Below, in pieces: positions 1 through 7,671 of a stretch of DNA of 64,000 nt. Every line of letters starts with the position of its first letter. Position 1 is the first letter of the stretch. Location of the stretch: assembly GCF_014199535.1 (NCBI RefSeq), contig NZ_JACHNV010000006.1, positions 62,001 through 126,000 on the forward strand. The letters run 5' to 3'. A program made the position numbers and the translations under genes. Below the pieces are notes generated by a model. That model did no database searches, was not told where the DNA came from, and was given only the letters and a program-made list of their open reading frames with translations. The stretch is from Hymenobacter latericoloratus. GTDB lineage: Bacteria > Bacteroidota > Bacteroidia > Cytophagales > Hymenobacteraceae.

Positions 1-70
1 CTACGGGCCGTGGCAACAGCAACCGCACGAACGTGATAAGGTCCTTCCTTCGTCAGGACGACAGATATAC
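1..70. repeat. Partial intergenic palindromic repeat, family A (right half)
   Basis: The segment around 29-62 (an acgtgataag core, then a ccttc...gtcaggacgac tail) matches the right half of the complete family A element at 33508-33625, which reads acgtgataag, atccttcg, caggatgac. The left half would lie outside the window. It sits downstream of the TonB receptor that ends at 87. No gene is seen in these first 86 bases. Confidence 0.45.
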
Positions 71-86
71 TGGGGCTGACACCGAC

Positions 87-2648
87 TCAGAAACGGGCCT
101 GCAATTTAGCAAAGTAAAACCGGCCGTTCGAGCCCATCTGCACCGGGTCCCAGGCCCCGCCGGTTTCCGTGCGCTGCGGGTCGAATAAGGTGGGGTAGCG
201 GTTGAACACGTTGGTACTGCCCACAATAAACTGCAACTGGTTGGTTAGCGCGTAGTTCAGGGTCAGGTCGGTGGTGACGCGCCGGTCGTACTTCATGGGG
301 TTGCCATCCCAGTCGATGAGCGTAATCTTATCGAACCGCACAAAGCGCACCAGAGCCCCGAAGCGCCCTACCTGATAGTCGAAGGTGAGGTTGATTTTGG
401 AGGGCGGGGCCGAGGCCTTCACGAAAGCCTGCTCCCGGGCCCCGAAAAATTCCTCTTCCCTACCCGTCAGGCGGCCCGAAGTCCGCACCCGATCAATCTT
501 GAGGTTGTTGACGTTGGCCGCCAGCGTGGAGTTCAGCCGGCCGGCGCCCAGGGGTAGCGTGTGACTCAGCACCACATCCAGCCCAATGGAGCGGGTATCG
601 GCGGCGTTGGCGAAGAACTGGGCCTGGTCCACGTTCAGGGCCTGCAGGTCGGGGCCGATGACAGGGTCGTCGGCGGAGAACTGGCTGGTGAGTACCACCC
701 GGTCTTTTACCTTGATGTAGTAGCCATCCAGGGTCAGGCTCAAGGAGGAGCCGATGCGGCTGGTCAGGCCGATGTTGGCGTTGTTGGATGTTTCCTGCTG
801 GAGGCTGGGCACGCCCAGCTTTTGGGTTACGGCGCTGTTGTTGCGGGCCAGCAGCACTTCCACCGGCTCGCCGTTGATGAAGTTGGTGAAGGTGGAGTTG
901 AAGTTGACCTGCGCCAGGGAAGGAGCCCGGAACCCGGTACTGTAGGTACCACGCAGAGTCAGAAATTCCGTCAGGTTGAAGCGGGTAGCCAGCTTGTAGT
1001 TGAGGGTGCTGCCGAAATCGGAGTAATGCTCGTAGCGCAGGGCCCCGGCCAGCAGCCAGCGCTGGGTCACGCTCAGCTCGGCATCGGCGTAGGCCGCCAC
1101 GTTGTCGCGCTGGGCCTTGATGGCATCGGTGGGCTGGTAGCCGGGGAAGCCCTGAGAGCCACTGGCCGCCCCGGATTGCGGGTCGTAGTTGCGGTAAGAG
1201 GCCTCTTCGCCGGCAAAGAGCGAGTACCACTCGCGGCGCCACTCGGCCCCGGCGGCCACGTTCAGGCCCTGCAGTACGGTTTTATAGTTCCGCGTCAGAC
1301 CCAGGTTTACTACGTTCTGCTGAAGCTGAAACCCGCCGGCATTGAAGGAAGTGGGTGAGCTGGCCCCCAGCGAGGAATTCAGCGTGTTTTTGACTCCGTA
1401 CTCGAAGCGGTTGGAGCCGAAGTTGTTGCTCAAGTCCAGCTCCCACTCGCCCAGGGCGGTGCGCAGCCCCGCCACCGCCGAGGCATCCCAGATGTCGCTG
1501 CTGATGATGGGGTCGAAGCCGTTGGGGTAGATGGCGGGCACGTTCCGGTCGTCGTCGGCGAAGCGGGTCCAGGCGTAGGCGTCGCCCTTGCGCTTGTTGC
1601 CGCCCCCGAACACGTAGAAGTACGACCGGTCGCTGAGGGCAAACCGGGAGTTGAGGTAGCCCGAGAGGTTGCGGATTTCCGGGTCGCCGTACTCGCGGCG
1701 GGCCAGGCCGTCGGCGTTGGGTACGTTGGCCCGCTGGGTGTGCTGGCGCAGGTTGTAGTCCACGGTGGCATTCACGAAGCTCCCCTTCTCCCCCAGCCCA
1801 ATCCCGTAGTTGAGGTTGGCGTTGAAGTTACCGCCGTCGAAGTTCTTGTCATCGAAGCGGTATTTGGCGTCGTAGGCTCCGTAGTTGACGTTGGCGGTCA
1901 GCTCCTTTACCGAGCTTTTCAGTACGATGTTGATGACGCCGGCAATGGCGTCGGAGCCGTACTGGGCCGAGGCTCCGTCGCGCAGAATCTCAATCCGCTC
2001 GATGCTGGCGGCCGGTATCACGTTCAGGTCGGTGCCGGTGTTGCCGCGGCCACGGGTGCCAAACAGGTTCACCAAGGCCGACTGGTGCTGACGCTTGCCG
2101 TTCACCAGCACCAGCGTCTGGTCTGGCCCTAAGCCGCGCAGGGTAGCAGGGTCCACGTGGTCGGCGCCGTCGGAGCCGGTCTGGCGGTTCGAGTTGAAGG
2201 AAGGCGCCACAAACTGCAGCAGCTGGTTCACGTCGAGCTGGCCGGTTTTGGTGGTCACCTCCCGCAGGTCAATAATATCAACGGGCGAAGGCGAATCGGT
2301 AACGGAGCGGTTCTGGCTGCGCGAGCCGACCACCTGCACCTCGCCCAGGCCCGTGGAAGCATCCGAAAGTCGCACGCTCACCGTGCCCCCGGCCGCATCC
2401 ACTTCCTGCGAGGCATACCCAATGGAGCTTATCTGCAGGCGGGGGGTAGCCGTGCGGGAGCGGAGGGTAAAGCGGCCGTCGTTGCCGGTGGCGGTGCCGT
2501 TGTTAGTGCCCTTTTCCACCACGGTAGCCCCAATAACGGGCTTGCCGGCGCCATCCACTATCTGCCCGCTAATTGTTTGGCCCTGCGCGAAGGCTGCGGC
2601 ACTGGCCAGGCACATGGTTACTGTCAGTAGATTCTTTTTCATACGCAT
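87..2648 (-). CDS. TonB-dependent outer-membrane receptor with carboxypeptidase-like regulatory domain
   Basis: An 853-residue outer-membrane transporter expected to import an unknown ligand with energy from TonB/ExbBD. It has a Sec signal peptide (hydrophobic residues about 6-20, cleavage near AFA-QG), a CarboxypepD_reg beta-sandwich (about 25-95, ISGQIVDGAGKPVIGATV), a plug domain (about 115-245, with LRGLGPDQTLVLVNGKR and EILRDGASAQYGSDAIAGV) and a large beta-barrel ending in a terminal Phe (KLQARF), as outer-membrane proteins usually do. No SusD-like lipoprotein is adjacent, so it is not a standard SusC/D pair. An alternative start lies two codons in, at 2642 (MKKNLL). The substrate cannot be told from the sequence. 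Confidence 0.93.
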   Translation of the reverse strand: MRMKKNLLTVTMCLASAAAFAQGQTISGQIVDGAGKPVIGATVVEKGTNNGTATGNDGRFTLRSRTATPRLQISSIGYASQEVDAAGGTVSVRLSDASTGLGEVQVVGSRSQNRSVTDSPSPVDIIDLREVTTKTGQLDVNQLLQFVAPSFNSNRQTGSDGADHVDPATLRGLGPDQTLVLVNGKRQHQSALVNLFGTRGRGNTGTDLNVIPAASIERIEILRDGASAQYGSDAIAGVINIVLKSSVKELTANVNYGAYDAKYRFDDKNFDGGNFNANLNYGIGLGEKGSFVNATVDYNLRQHTQRANVPNADGLARREYGDPEIRNLSGYLNSRFALSDRSYFYVFGGGNKRKGDAYAWTRFADDDRNVPAIYPNGFDPIISSDIWDASAVAGLRTALGEWELDLSNNFGSNRFEYGVKNTLNSSLGASSPTSFNAGGFQLQQNVVNLGLTRNYKTVLQGLNVAAGAEWRREWYSLFAGEEASYRNYDPQSGAASGSQGFPGYQPTDAIKAQRDNVAAYADAELSVTQRWLLAGALRYEHYSDFGSTLNYKLATRFNLTEFLTLRGTYSTGFRAPSLAQVNFNSTFTNFINGEPVEVLLARNNSAVTQKLGVPSLQQETSNNANIGLTSRIGSSLSLTLDGYYIKVKDRVVLTSQFSADDPVIGPDLQALNVDQAQFFANAADTRSIGLDVVLSHTLPLGAGRLNSTLAANVNNLKIDRVRTSGRLTGREEEFFGAREQAFVKASAPPSKINLTFDYQVGRFGALVRFVRFDKITLIDWDGNPMKYDRRVTTDLTLNYALTNQLQFIVGSTNVFNRYPTLFDPQRTETGGAWDPVQMGSNGRFYFAKLQARF

Positions 2649-2773
2649 CTATGATGAAGTAATCAAACAACCAGGCACTGCCGGCGAAGCTCCTGTGGTA
2701 GTAAGTATAGAGTTTTTATAATGAAAATGCTGTAAGCCGCGGATTTACAGCCGACGGCTTAGAGCTGAAGCCA

Positions 2774-2804
2774 TAAAAAAAGCCAGCCCTCGCGGGGCTG
2801 GCTT
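2774..2804 (-). terminator. Rho-independent terminator of the pyruvate dehydrogenase E2 gene
   Basis: A 9-bp perfect stem (agccagccc / gggctggct) with a 5-nt loop. On the minus strand it is followed by a run of seven T (the a-run at 2774-2780). It lies just 3' of the E2 stop codon. Confidence 0.8.
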
Positions 2805-2830
2805 CTCTACTTCTGCAGTGAAGATGCGGC

Positions 2831-4594
2831 TTAGATAAGCATGCGCAGCGGGTCTTCCAGCAGGCTCTTCAGCGTCTGGAGGAAGGCGGCGCCGGTGGCC
2901 CCGTCCACTACCCGGTGGTCGCAGCTCAGGGTCACTTTCATCACGTTGCCGATGGCCAACTGACCATCTTTTACCACGGCGGTCTGCTTGATGCCACCTA
3001 CGGCCAGGATGCAGGCATCTGGGGGGTTGATGATGGCGGTGAACTCCTCGATGCCGAACATACCCAGGTTGGAGATGGTGAAGGTGCTACCCTCCCACTC
3101 GGCGGGCTGCAGCTTCTTGCTCTTGGCTTTGCCGGCCAGCTCTTTCACCTCGGTGGCAATCTGCGACATGCCTTTGCCGTCGGCGTTGCGCACTACGGGC
3201 ACCAGCAGGCCTTCGTCCACGGCTACGGCCACGCCAATGTTCACCACCTTGTTCTGGCGGATTTTGTCGCCGAGCCAGGAGGAGTTGATGGCCGGGTGCT
3301 GCTTCAGGGCCACAGCTGAGGCTTTGATCACCATGTCGTTGAACGACAGCTTCACCGGCGACAGAGCGTTGAGCTGGGTGCGAACCTCCATGGCGCGGTC
3401 CATCAGGATTTCCATCGTCAGATAGAAATGCGGAGCCGTGAACAGGCTCTCCGACAGACGACGGGCAATTACCTTGCGCATCTGCGACACCGGCGTATCG
3501 GTGTAGGTACCTTCGGCAGCGGCAGGCGCTGCGGGGGCAGCCACCGGAGCCGGCGCGGCTTTCGGCTGCTCGGGCAAAGCGGCCTGAATGTATTCCGACT
3601 GCACTGCAGCGGGCTGAGCCGGCTGCGAAGGAGCTGCGGTGGCAGCAGCCGGAGCAGCGGCAGCCGAGGGCTGGGCTTTTTCCAGGTCGCGGGAAACGAT
3701 GCGGCCGTTTTCGCCCGAGCCTTTGATGGTGCTCAGGTCAATTCCTTTATCCTTGGCAATGCTCTTGGCCAGGGGCGAGGCGAAGATGCGGCCACCGTTC
3801 TGGGCCGGAGCGGCTTCCTCAGCCGCCGGAGCCGGGGCCGACGAAGTAGCCGCAGCTGGCGCAGCTTCCGCCGCCGCCGGAGCCGGCGAGGCGCTTCCGC
3901 CCGACTGACCGCCGAGCAGGGCCTGTACATCGGCGCCTTCTTCCCCGATAATGGCCAGAATGCCGTCCACCGGAATAGCCTCGCCTTCTTTCGGACCTAC
4001 GTAGAGCAGGGTGCCGTCTTCGTAGTTATCCAGCTCCATGGTGGCCTTGTCGGTTTCCACTTCCGCCAGAATATCACCGGATTTTACTTTGTCGCCTACT
4101 TTCTTGAGCCAGGCGGCAATAGTGCCTTCCGTCATCGTGTCGCTCATTTTGGGCATCCGGATGATGGTGGCTTTCTTGCCATTGCCAGCGGGGGCAGCGG
4201 CCGGAGCTGCGGAGGGTGCCGGAGCGGCCGGGGCAGGGTTTGGAGCGGGGGCGGGGGTAGGCGCCGGAGCCGGCGCAGCTTCTGCCTTCGGAGCTTCGGC
4301 GGCAGCGGGGGCCGGAGCAGCACCGCCACCGCTGAGCAGCGCGGAAATATCTTCGCCTTCCTTACCCACAATAGCCAGCAGGCCATCTACGGGCACGGAT
4401 TCCCCTTCCTTCGGGCCGATGTGAAGCAGGGTACCGTCCTCGTAGTTTTCGAGTTCCATCGTGGCCTTGTCGGTTTCCACCTCAGCCAGGATATCCCCGG
4501 ATTTCACTTTGTCGCCTACTTTTTTGAGCCACGAGGCAATGACCCCTTCGGTCATCGTGTCGCTCATTTTGGGCATTTTTATGAGTTCGGCCAT
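2831..4594 (-). CDS. pdhC: Pyruvate dehydrogenase complex E2, dihydrolipoamide acetyltransferase, two lipoyl domains
   Basis: Transfers the acetyl group from lipoyl-lysine to CoA in the cytoplasmic pyruvate dehydrogenase complex. Of 587 residues, lipoyl domain 1 covers about 1-80 (lipoyl Lys43 in ETDKATME) and lipoyl domain 2 about 143-222 (Lys183 in the same motif). Ala/Pro-rich swinging linkers follow each. The peripheral-subunit-binding domain is about 269-307 (ASPLAKSIAKDKGIDL, GSGENGRIVSRDL) and the catalytic domain about 365-587, with the HRVVDG motif (His560, Asp564). The start at 4594 (MAELIKMPKM) is preferred to an in-frame ATG at 4651, because lipoyl domains begin at this motif. The duplicated lipoyl domains are nearly identical over the Lys region. 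E1 and E3 genes are not adjacent. The double lipoyl domain and the PDH-type core favour pyruvate over 2-oxoglutarate. Confidence 0.93.
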   Translation of the reverse strand: MAELIKMPKMSDTMTEGVIASWLKKVGDKVKSGDILAEVETDKATMELENYEDGTLLHIGPKEGESVPVDGLLAIVGKEGEDISALLSGGGAAPAPAAAEAPKAEAAPAPAPTPAPAPNPAPAAPAPSAAPAAAPAGNGKKATIIRMPKMSDTMTEGTIAAWLKKVGDKVKSGDILAEVETDKATMELDNYEDGTLLYVGPKEGEAIPVDGILAIIGEEGADVQALLGGQSGGSASPAPAAAEAAPAAATSSAPAPAAEEAAPAQNGGRIFASPLAKSIAKDKGIDLSTIKGSGENGRIVSRDLEKAQPSAAAAPAAATAAPSQPAQPAAVQSEYIQAALPEQPKAAPAPVAAPAAPAAAEGTYTDTPVSQMRKVIARRLSESLFTAPHFYLTMEILMDRAMEVRTQLNALSPVKLSFNDMVIKASAVALKQHPAINSSWLGDKIRQNKVVNIGVAVAVDEGLLVPVVRNADGKGMSQIATEVKELAGKAKSKKLQPAEWEGSTFTISNLGMFGIEEFTAIINPPDACILAVGGIKQTAVVKDGQLAIGNVMKVTLSCDHRVVDGATGAAFLQTLKSLLEDPLRMLI

Positions 4595-4739
4595 CTGCGT
4601 CTTCGTTGGGTTGAGTGGGGCCAAAATTAGCCCGAATTTTTGGGGGTGCAAACGAAAGGCACTCTTCTGGGAGCAGGCAGAAAACAGCGAATTTTCGCCT
4701 TTGCCTTTTGCTCTCCATCATGCCCTTAGGATTACGGGA

Positions 4740-5363
4740 TTACACCGCTTCCTGTAGGTGGCGCGTGTCCAGGAAGCTGCGGACGGTAAACAGGGAGCCG
4801 GTGTAGTCGAGCTGGTAGAGGCAGAGGTTATGGTGCTCGAAGGAATCCATCTGGCTGAGGGGGTAGCCCAGCAGCTGGCAGAGCAGCACGCGCATGGCCC
4901 GGCCGTGCATGCACACCAGCACGGTTTCTTCCTCGGGCCGGGAGGTAAGCAGCTCAATCACGGGACGTTGGCGGACCGCTACGTCGTCGGGGCTTTCGCC
5001 GCCTTCCATCCGCACGTGGGTGCGACCGGCCTTCCAGTCCTGCAGCACCCGGTGGTACTCCTCGTCTTCTTCGGGCGTGATGCGCGTACCCTCGCGCGTG
5101 CCCCAGCTGATTTCGTTGAGGCCCGCGTGCTGCTCGTGGGGCAGGCCCAGCTCCAGAAAGCCCTGCACCGATTGGTGGGTGCGCTGAAGCACGGAGGTGT
5201 ACACCTTATCGAAGGGCACATGACGGTAGGCCGCGAAGAAACGCGCCGCCTGCCGACGCCCAGCCTCATTCAGCGAGGAATCGACGCCACTGCCCTGTAC
5301 AATTCCGCGCACGTTGAAATCGGTCTGCCCGTGGCGGATGAGGTAGATTTTTTTGACGCTCAC
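4740..5363 (-). CDS. Histidine phosphatase family protein (phosphoglycerate-mutase-like)
   Basis: A 207-residue cytoplasmic enzyme of the branch-1 histidine phosphatase superfamily. The N-terminal YLIRHGQTDFN places the phospho-accepting His at residue 11, with Arg10 beside it. Further expected elements are the Glu in the EISWGTREG region (about 85), the VCMHGRAMRVLL motif with the second catalytic His (about 150) and a short length typical of single-domain members. The substrate is not predictable; relatives act on phosphosugars or alpha-ribazole phosphate. It lies between pdhC and a divergent thioesterase, with about 200 bp upstream that could hold promoters for both directions. Confidence 0.87.
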   Translation of the reverse strand: MSVKKIYLIRHGQTDFNVRGIVQGSGVDSSLNEAGRRQAARFFAAYRHVPFDKVYTSVLQRTHQSVQGFLELGLPHEQHAGLNEISWGTREGTRITPEEDEEYHRVLQDWKAGRTHVRMEGGESPDDVAVRQRPVIELLTSRPEEETVLVCMHGRAMRVLLCQLLGYPLSQMDSFEHHNLCLYQLDYTGSLFTVRSFLDTRHLQEAV

Positions 5364-5566
5364 TTTCCCGCTAGTTTTGCTGTTTCTGCTTTAAAGTACG
5401 GCCTTTTCGCCGGAAAGGACGTGCCGAGAGGCAGAGTTTGTTCTTCTGTTTTACGTAGAGGCAGGGTAGGTCGGGCCGGAACATCGGGCGCCGACTTTGT
5501 TATAACGGAAGAGAGGCCGCATCCTTTTTCCGGGATGGCCCCGCCTCTTCCACCCCGCCCCTATCC

Positions 5567-5998
5567 ATGACGCTGGAGCAAATCAAACAGTGGGTCAGCA
5601 CCCGCCCCACCCTGGCCGACGCCCTCGGCATTGAACTCACTGCCTTCACCGACGAGTACCTGGAAGGCCGCATGCCCGTGGATGGGCGCACCCACCAGCC
5701 CATGGGCCTGCTGCACGGCGGCGCCTCGGTGGCCCTGGCCGAAACCCTGGGCAGCGTGGCCGCCGCCACCAAGCTCGACCCCACTAAACAGGCCTGTGTA
5801 GGGCTGGAAATCAATGCCAACCACATCAAAGGCGTGCGCGAGGGCTACGTAATTGGGCGGGCCACGGCCTTGCACGTGGGGCGCAGCACCCAGGTCTGGG
5901 AAATCCGGATTACCCACGAGGAAACCGGCGCCCTGGTGTGCATCAGCCGCATTACCATGGCCGTTATCGATATACCGCAGACAAAACCGCAGGCATGA
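5567..5998 (+). CDS. PaaI-type hotdog thioesterase, probable DHNA-CoA thioesterase (MenI-like)
   Basis: A 143-residue acyl-CoA thioesterase with the hotdog fold. The motif HQPMGLLHGGASVALAET holds the HGG turn and the catalytic acid of the PaaI/MenI group. The stop codon overlaps the menF start (ATGA at 5995-5998), so the two are translated together. From that position, its likely job is to release 1,4-dihydroxy-2-naphthoate from its CoA ester in menaquinone synthesis, the step done by MenI (YdiI in E. coli). The fold and family are seen in the sequence; the substrate is inferred from the neighbours. A general phenylacetate-type or housekeeping thioesterase is the alternative. Confidence 0.85.
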   Translation: MTLEQIKQWVSTRPTLADALGIELTAFTDEYLEGRMPVDGRTHQPMGLLHGGASVALAETLGSVAAATKLDPTKQACVGLEINANHIKGVREGYVIGRATALHVGRSTQVWEIRITHEETGALVCISRITMAVIDIPQTKPQA

Positions 5999-7236
5999 GC
6001 AGTTTGCAGCGCATTGCCTGGAAGCCTGAACTACCCGTAGGCGAGCGGCTGCGGCGGCTGGTGGCCCTGGCCCTGACCAGCGGCCGGCCCGTGGCCCTGT
6101 GGCGGCTGCCCGGCGCCGAGCAGCCCCGGCTGTGTTTGAGTCTGAAGGTTGATTCGGCCTACATAGGACTACCGCCTGCCCTGGAGCCCACGGCGCCGGC
6201 CGGTTTTGCCTTTTTTCCCTTCCGCGACTCCGACCACAACCCACCGCTGTTCCTGCCCGCCGACCTGTTCTTCGACCTGGCGAAGCCCGAGGAAATTCAG
6301 GTGAGTGCCGCTGCTGCGGCGCGCCTGCCGGAGCTCCGGCAACGGTTTGCTACCCTTCCCGAAACCACCGAACTGCCCTGGCACCTGAGCCGGCAGCCCG
6401 CGCCGGCTACTGCTTCGCAGGCTGAGTACGAGGCGCTGGTAGCGGCCGGCGTAGCAGCTATTGAGGCTGGCACGGTGCAAAAAGTGGTATCGAGCCGGGC
6501 GGTGCGCCGGCCCCTGCCCGCCGGGTTTGATGCCCTGGCAGCCTTTGCCGAGCTGCAGGAGCGTTACCCCAATGCCTTCGTATCGTTGGTGAGTGCGCCG
6601 GGGGTAGGAACCTGGCTGGGCGCTACCCCGGAGGTGCTGGCCGAAATCGACGAAGACCAAGTGTTCCGGACCATGGCCCTGGCGGGTACTCAGCCCCTGC
6701 TACCGGGCATGAAACCCGCTACGGCCAAATGGGCCCACAAAGACCTGGAAGAACATGCCATGGTGGCCCGCTACATCGTGAACTGCTTTAAGCAGCTGCG
6801 CCTCCGTGAGTACGACGAGCGGGGTCCGCGCACGGTGGCGGCGGGCCAGATGTTGCACCTGCGCACCGATTTCGCCGTGTACCTCACCCAGGTTCCTTTT
6901 CCTACCCTTGGTACCGATATGCTGCGGCTGCTGCACCCTACCCCCGCCGTGGGCGGCGTACCCAAGCAACCGGCCCTGGAGTTTCTGCGCCGCCACGAGG
7001 GCTACGACCGCGCCTACTACGCCGGCTTCCTGGGTCCCGTCAACCTACCCGATGCCGGCGTGGCGCGGCTTTATGTGAACCTCCGTTGCCTGCAGCTGCG
7101 CGCCCAGGAAGCCATTCTCTACGCCGGCACCGGCCTCACTAGTGATTCTGATCCCGCCCGCGAGTGGCAGGAAACCGAATTGAAGTTGCGCACCGTGGGG
7201 GCTATTCTGCAGGAACCTTCCCCGGCTTCAGCGTAA
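5995..7236 (+). CDS. menF: Isochorismate synthase, first step of menaquinone synthesis
   Basis: Converts chorismate to isochorismate. The 413-residue protein has a variable N-terminal half and the chorismate-binding domain from about residue 140, with VSLVSAPGVGTWLGATPEVL, the EEHAMVARYI motif (catalytic Glu) and the C-terminal AVGGVPK...YDRAYYAGFLGP block with Mg-binding acids. The start at 5995 (MSSLQRIAWK) is chosen because it overlaps the preceding stop as ATGA; an upstream in-frame ATG at 5938 lies inside the thioesterase gene. It could also be called EntC-like, but menD and menB follow, so the menaquinone role is favoured. Confidence 0.92.
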   Translation: MSSLQRIAWKPELPVGERLRRLVALALTSGRPVALWRLPGAEQPRLCLSLKVDSAYIGLPPALEPTAPAGFAFFPFRDSDHNPPLFLPADLFFDLAKPEEIQVSAAAAARLPELRQRFATLPETTELPWHLSRQPAPATASQAEYEALVAAGVAAIEAGTVQKVVSSRAVRRPLPAGFDALAAFAELQERYPNAFVSLVSAPGVGTWLGATPEVLAEIDEDQVFRTMALAGTQPLLPGMKPATAKWAHKDLEEHAMVARYIVNCFKQLRLREYDERGPRTVAAGQMLHLRTDFAVYLTQVPFPTLGTDMLRLLHPTPAVGGVPKQPALEFLRRHEGYDRAYYAGFLGPVNLPDAGVARLYVNLRCLQLRAQEAILYAGTGLTSDSDPAREWQETELKLRTVGAILQEPSPASA

Positions 7237-7267
7237 ATAAAGCGTCGTTATTTACTTGCCTTCCTCT

Positions 7268-7594
7268 ATGCGTACTACCCTCCATCAACAGCTCGAAGCC
7301 TACGTCACCCGCAACAATTTTCCGGCGGAGAGCTGGGCGGCCCGCGGCCTGCGCCCTTCCGACGACGATGTACAGCAGGAAATGCAACAGGCTGTTGTTG
7401 ATTTCGTGCGGCATCTGCAGAGTGCTCTGCGCACGGCCGCGCCGGGCAGCCCGGAGCTGACGGCCGCCGTCCAGTCGTTTTTGGAGGAGTGGGACACCGA
7501 CGATTTCGATACCGAGGAACGCGAGTTTCTGTACGATGTAGCCTGCGACATTATGCGCGAAGCCGGTGTAAAGCCCGAAGACATTCACATGTAG
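7268..7594 (+). CDS. Small acidic protein of unknown function in the men cluster
   Basis: A 108-residue soluble protein, starting at MRTTLHQQLEAY. It is rich in acidic residues, especially a stretch near 80-95 (FLEEWDTDDFDTEEREFLYD), and is predicted helical; no signal peptide or membrane segment is visible. It sits 31 bp after menF and 77 bp before menD on the same strand, so it is probably co-transcribed. I do not recognise the family. An ATG 12 bases upstream (7256) is also in frame. Confidence 0.72.
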   Translation: MRTTLHQQLEAYVTRNNFPAESWAARGLRPSDDDVQQEMQQAVVDFVRHLQSALRTAAPGSPELTAAVQSFLEEWDTDDFDTEEREFLYDVACDIMREAGVKPEDIHM

Positions 7595-7671
7595 CAGCCG
7601 GTTATAGCCTCGCTTATACACAATTGTTCTGACGTAGCTGCTTTCCGCTCCTGCTCCTACTTCCTTCCCCC

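Noticed and set aside
3428..4630. 400-codon plus-strand frame opposite pdhC
   Set aside because: Arg/Gly/Ser-rich mirror of the Ala/Pro linkers and lipoyl domains of E2; a typical antisense shadow in GC-rich DNA.
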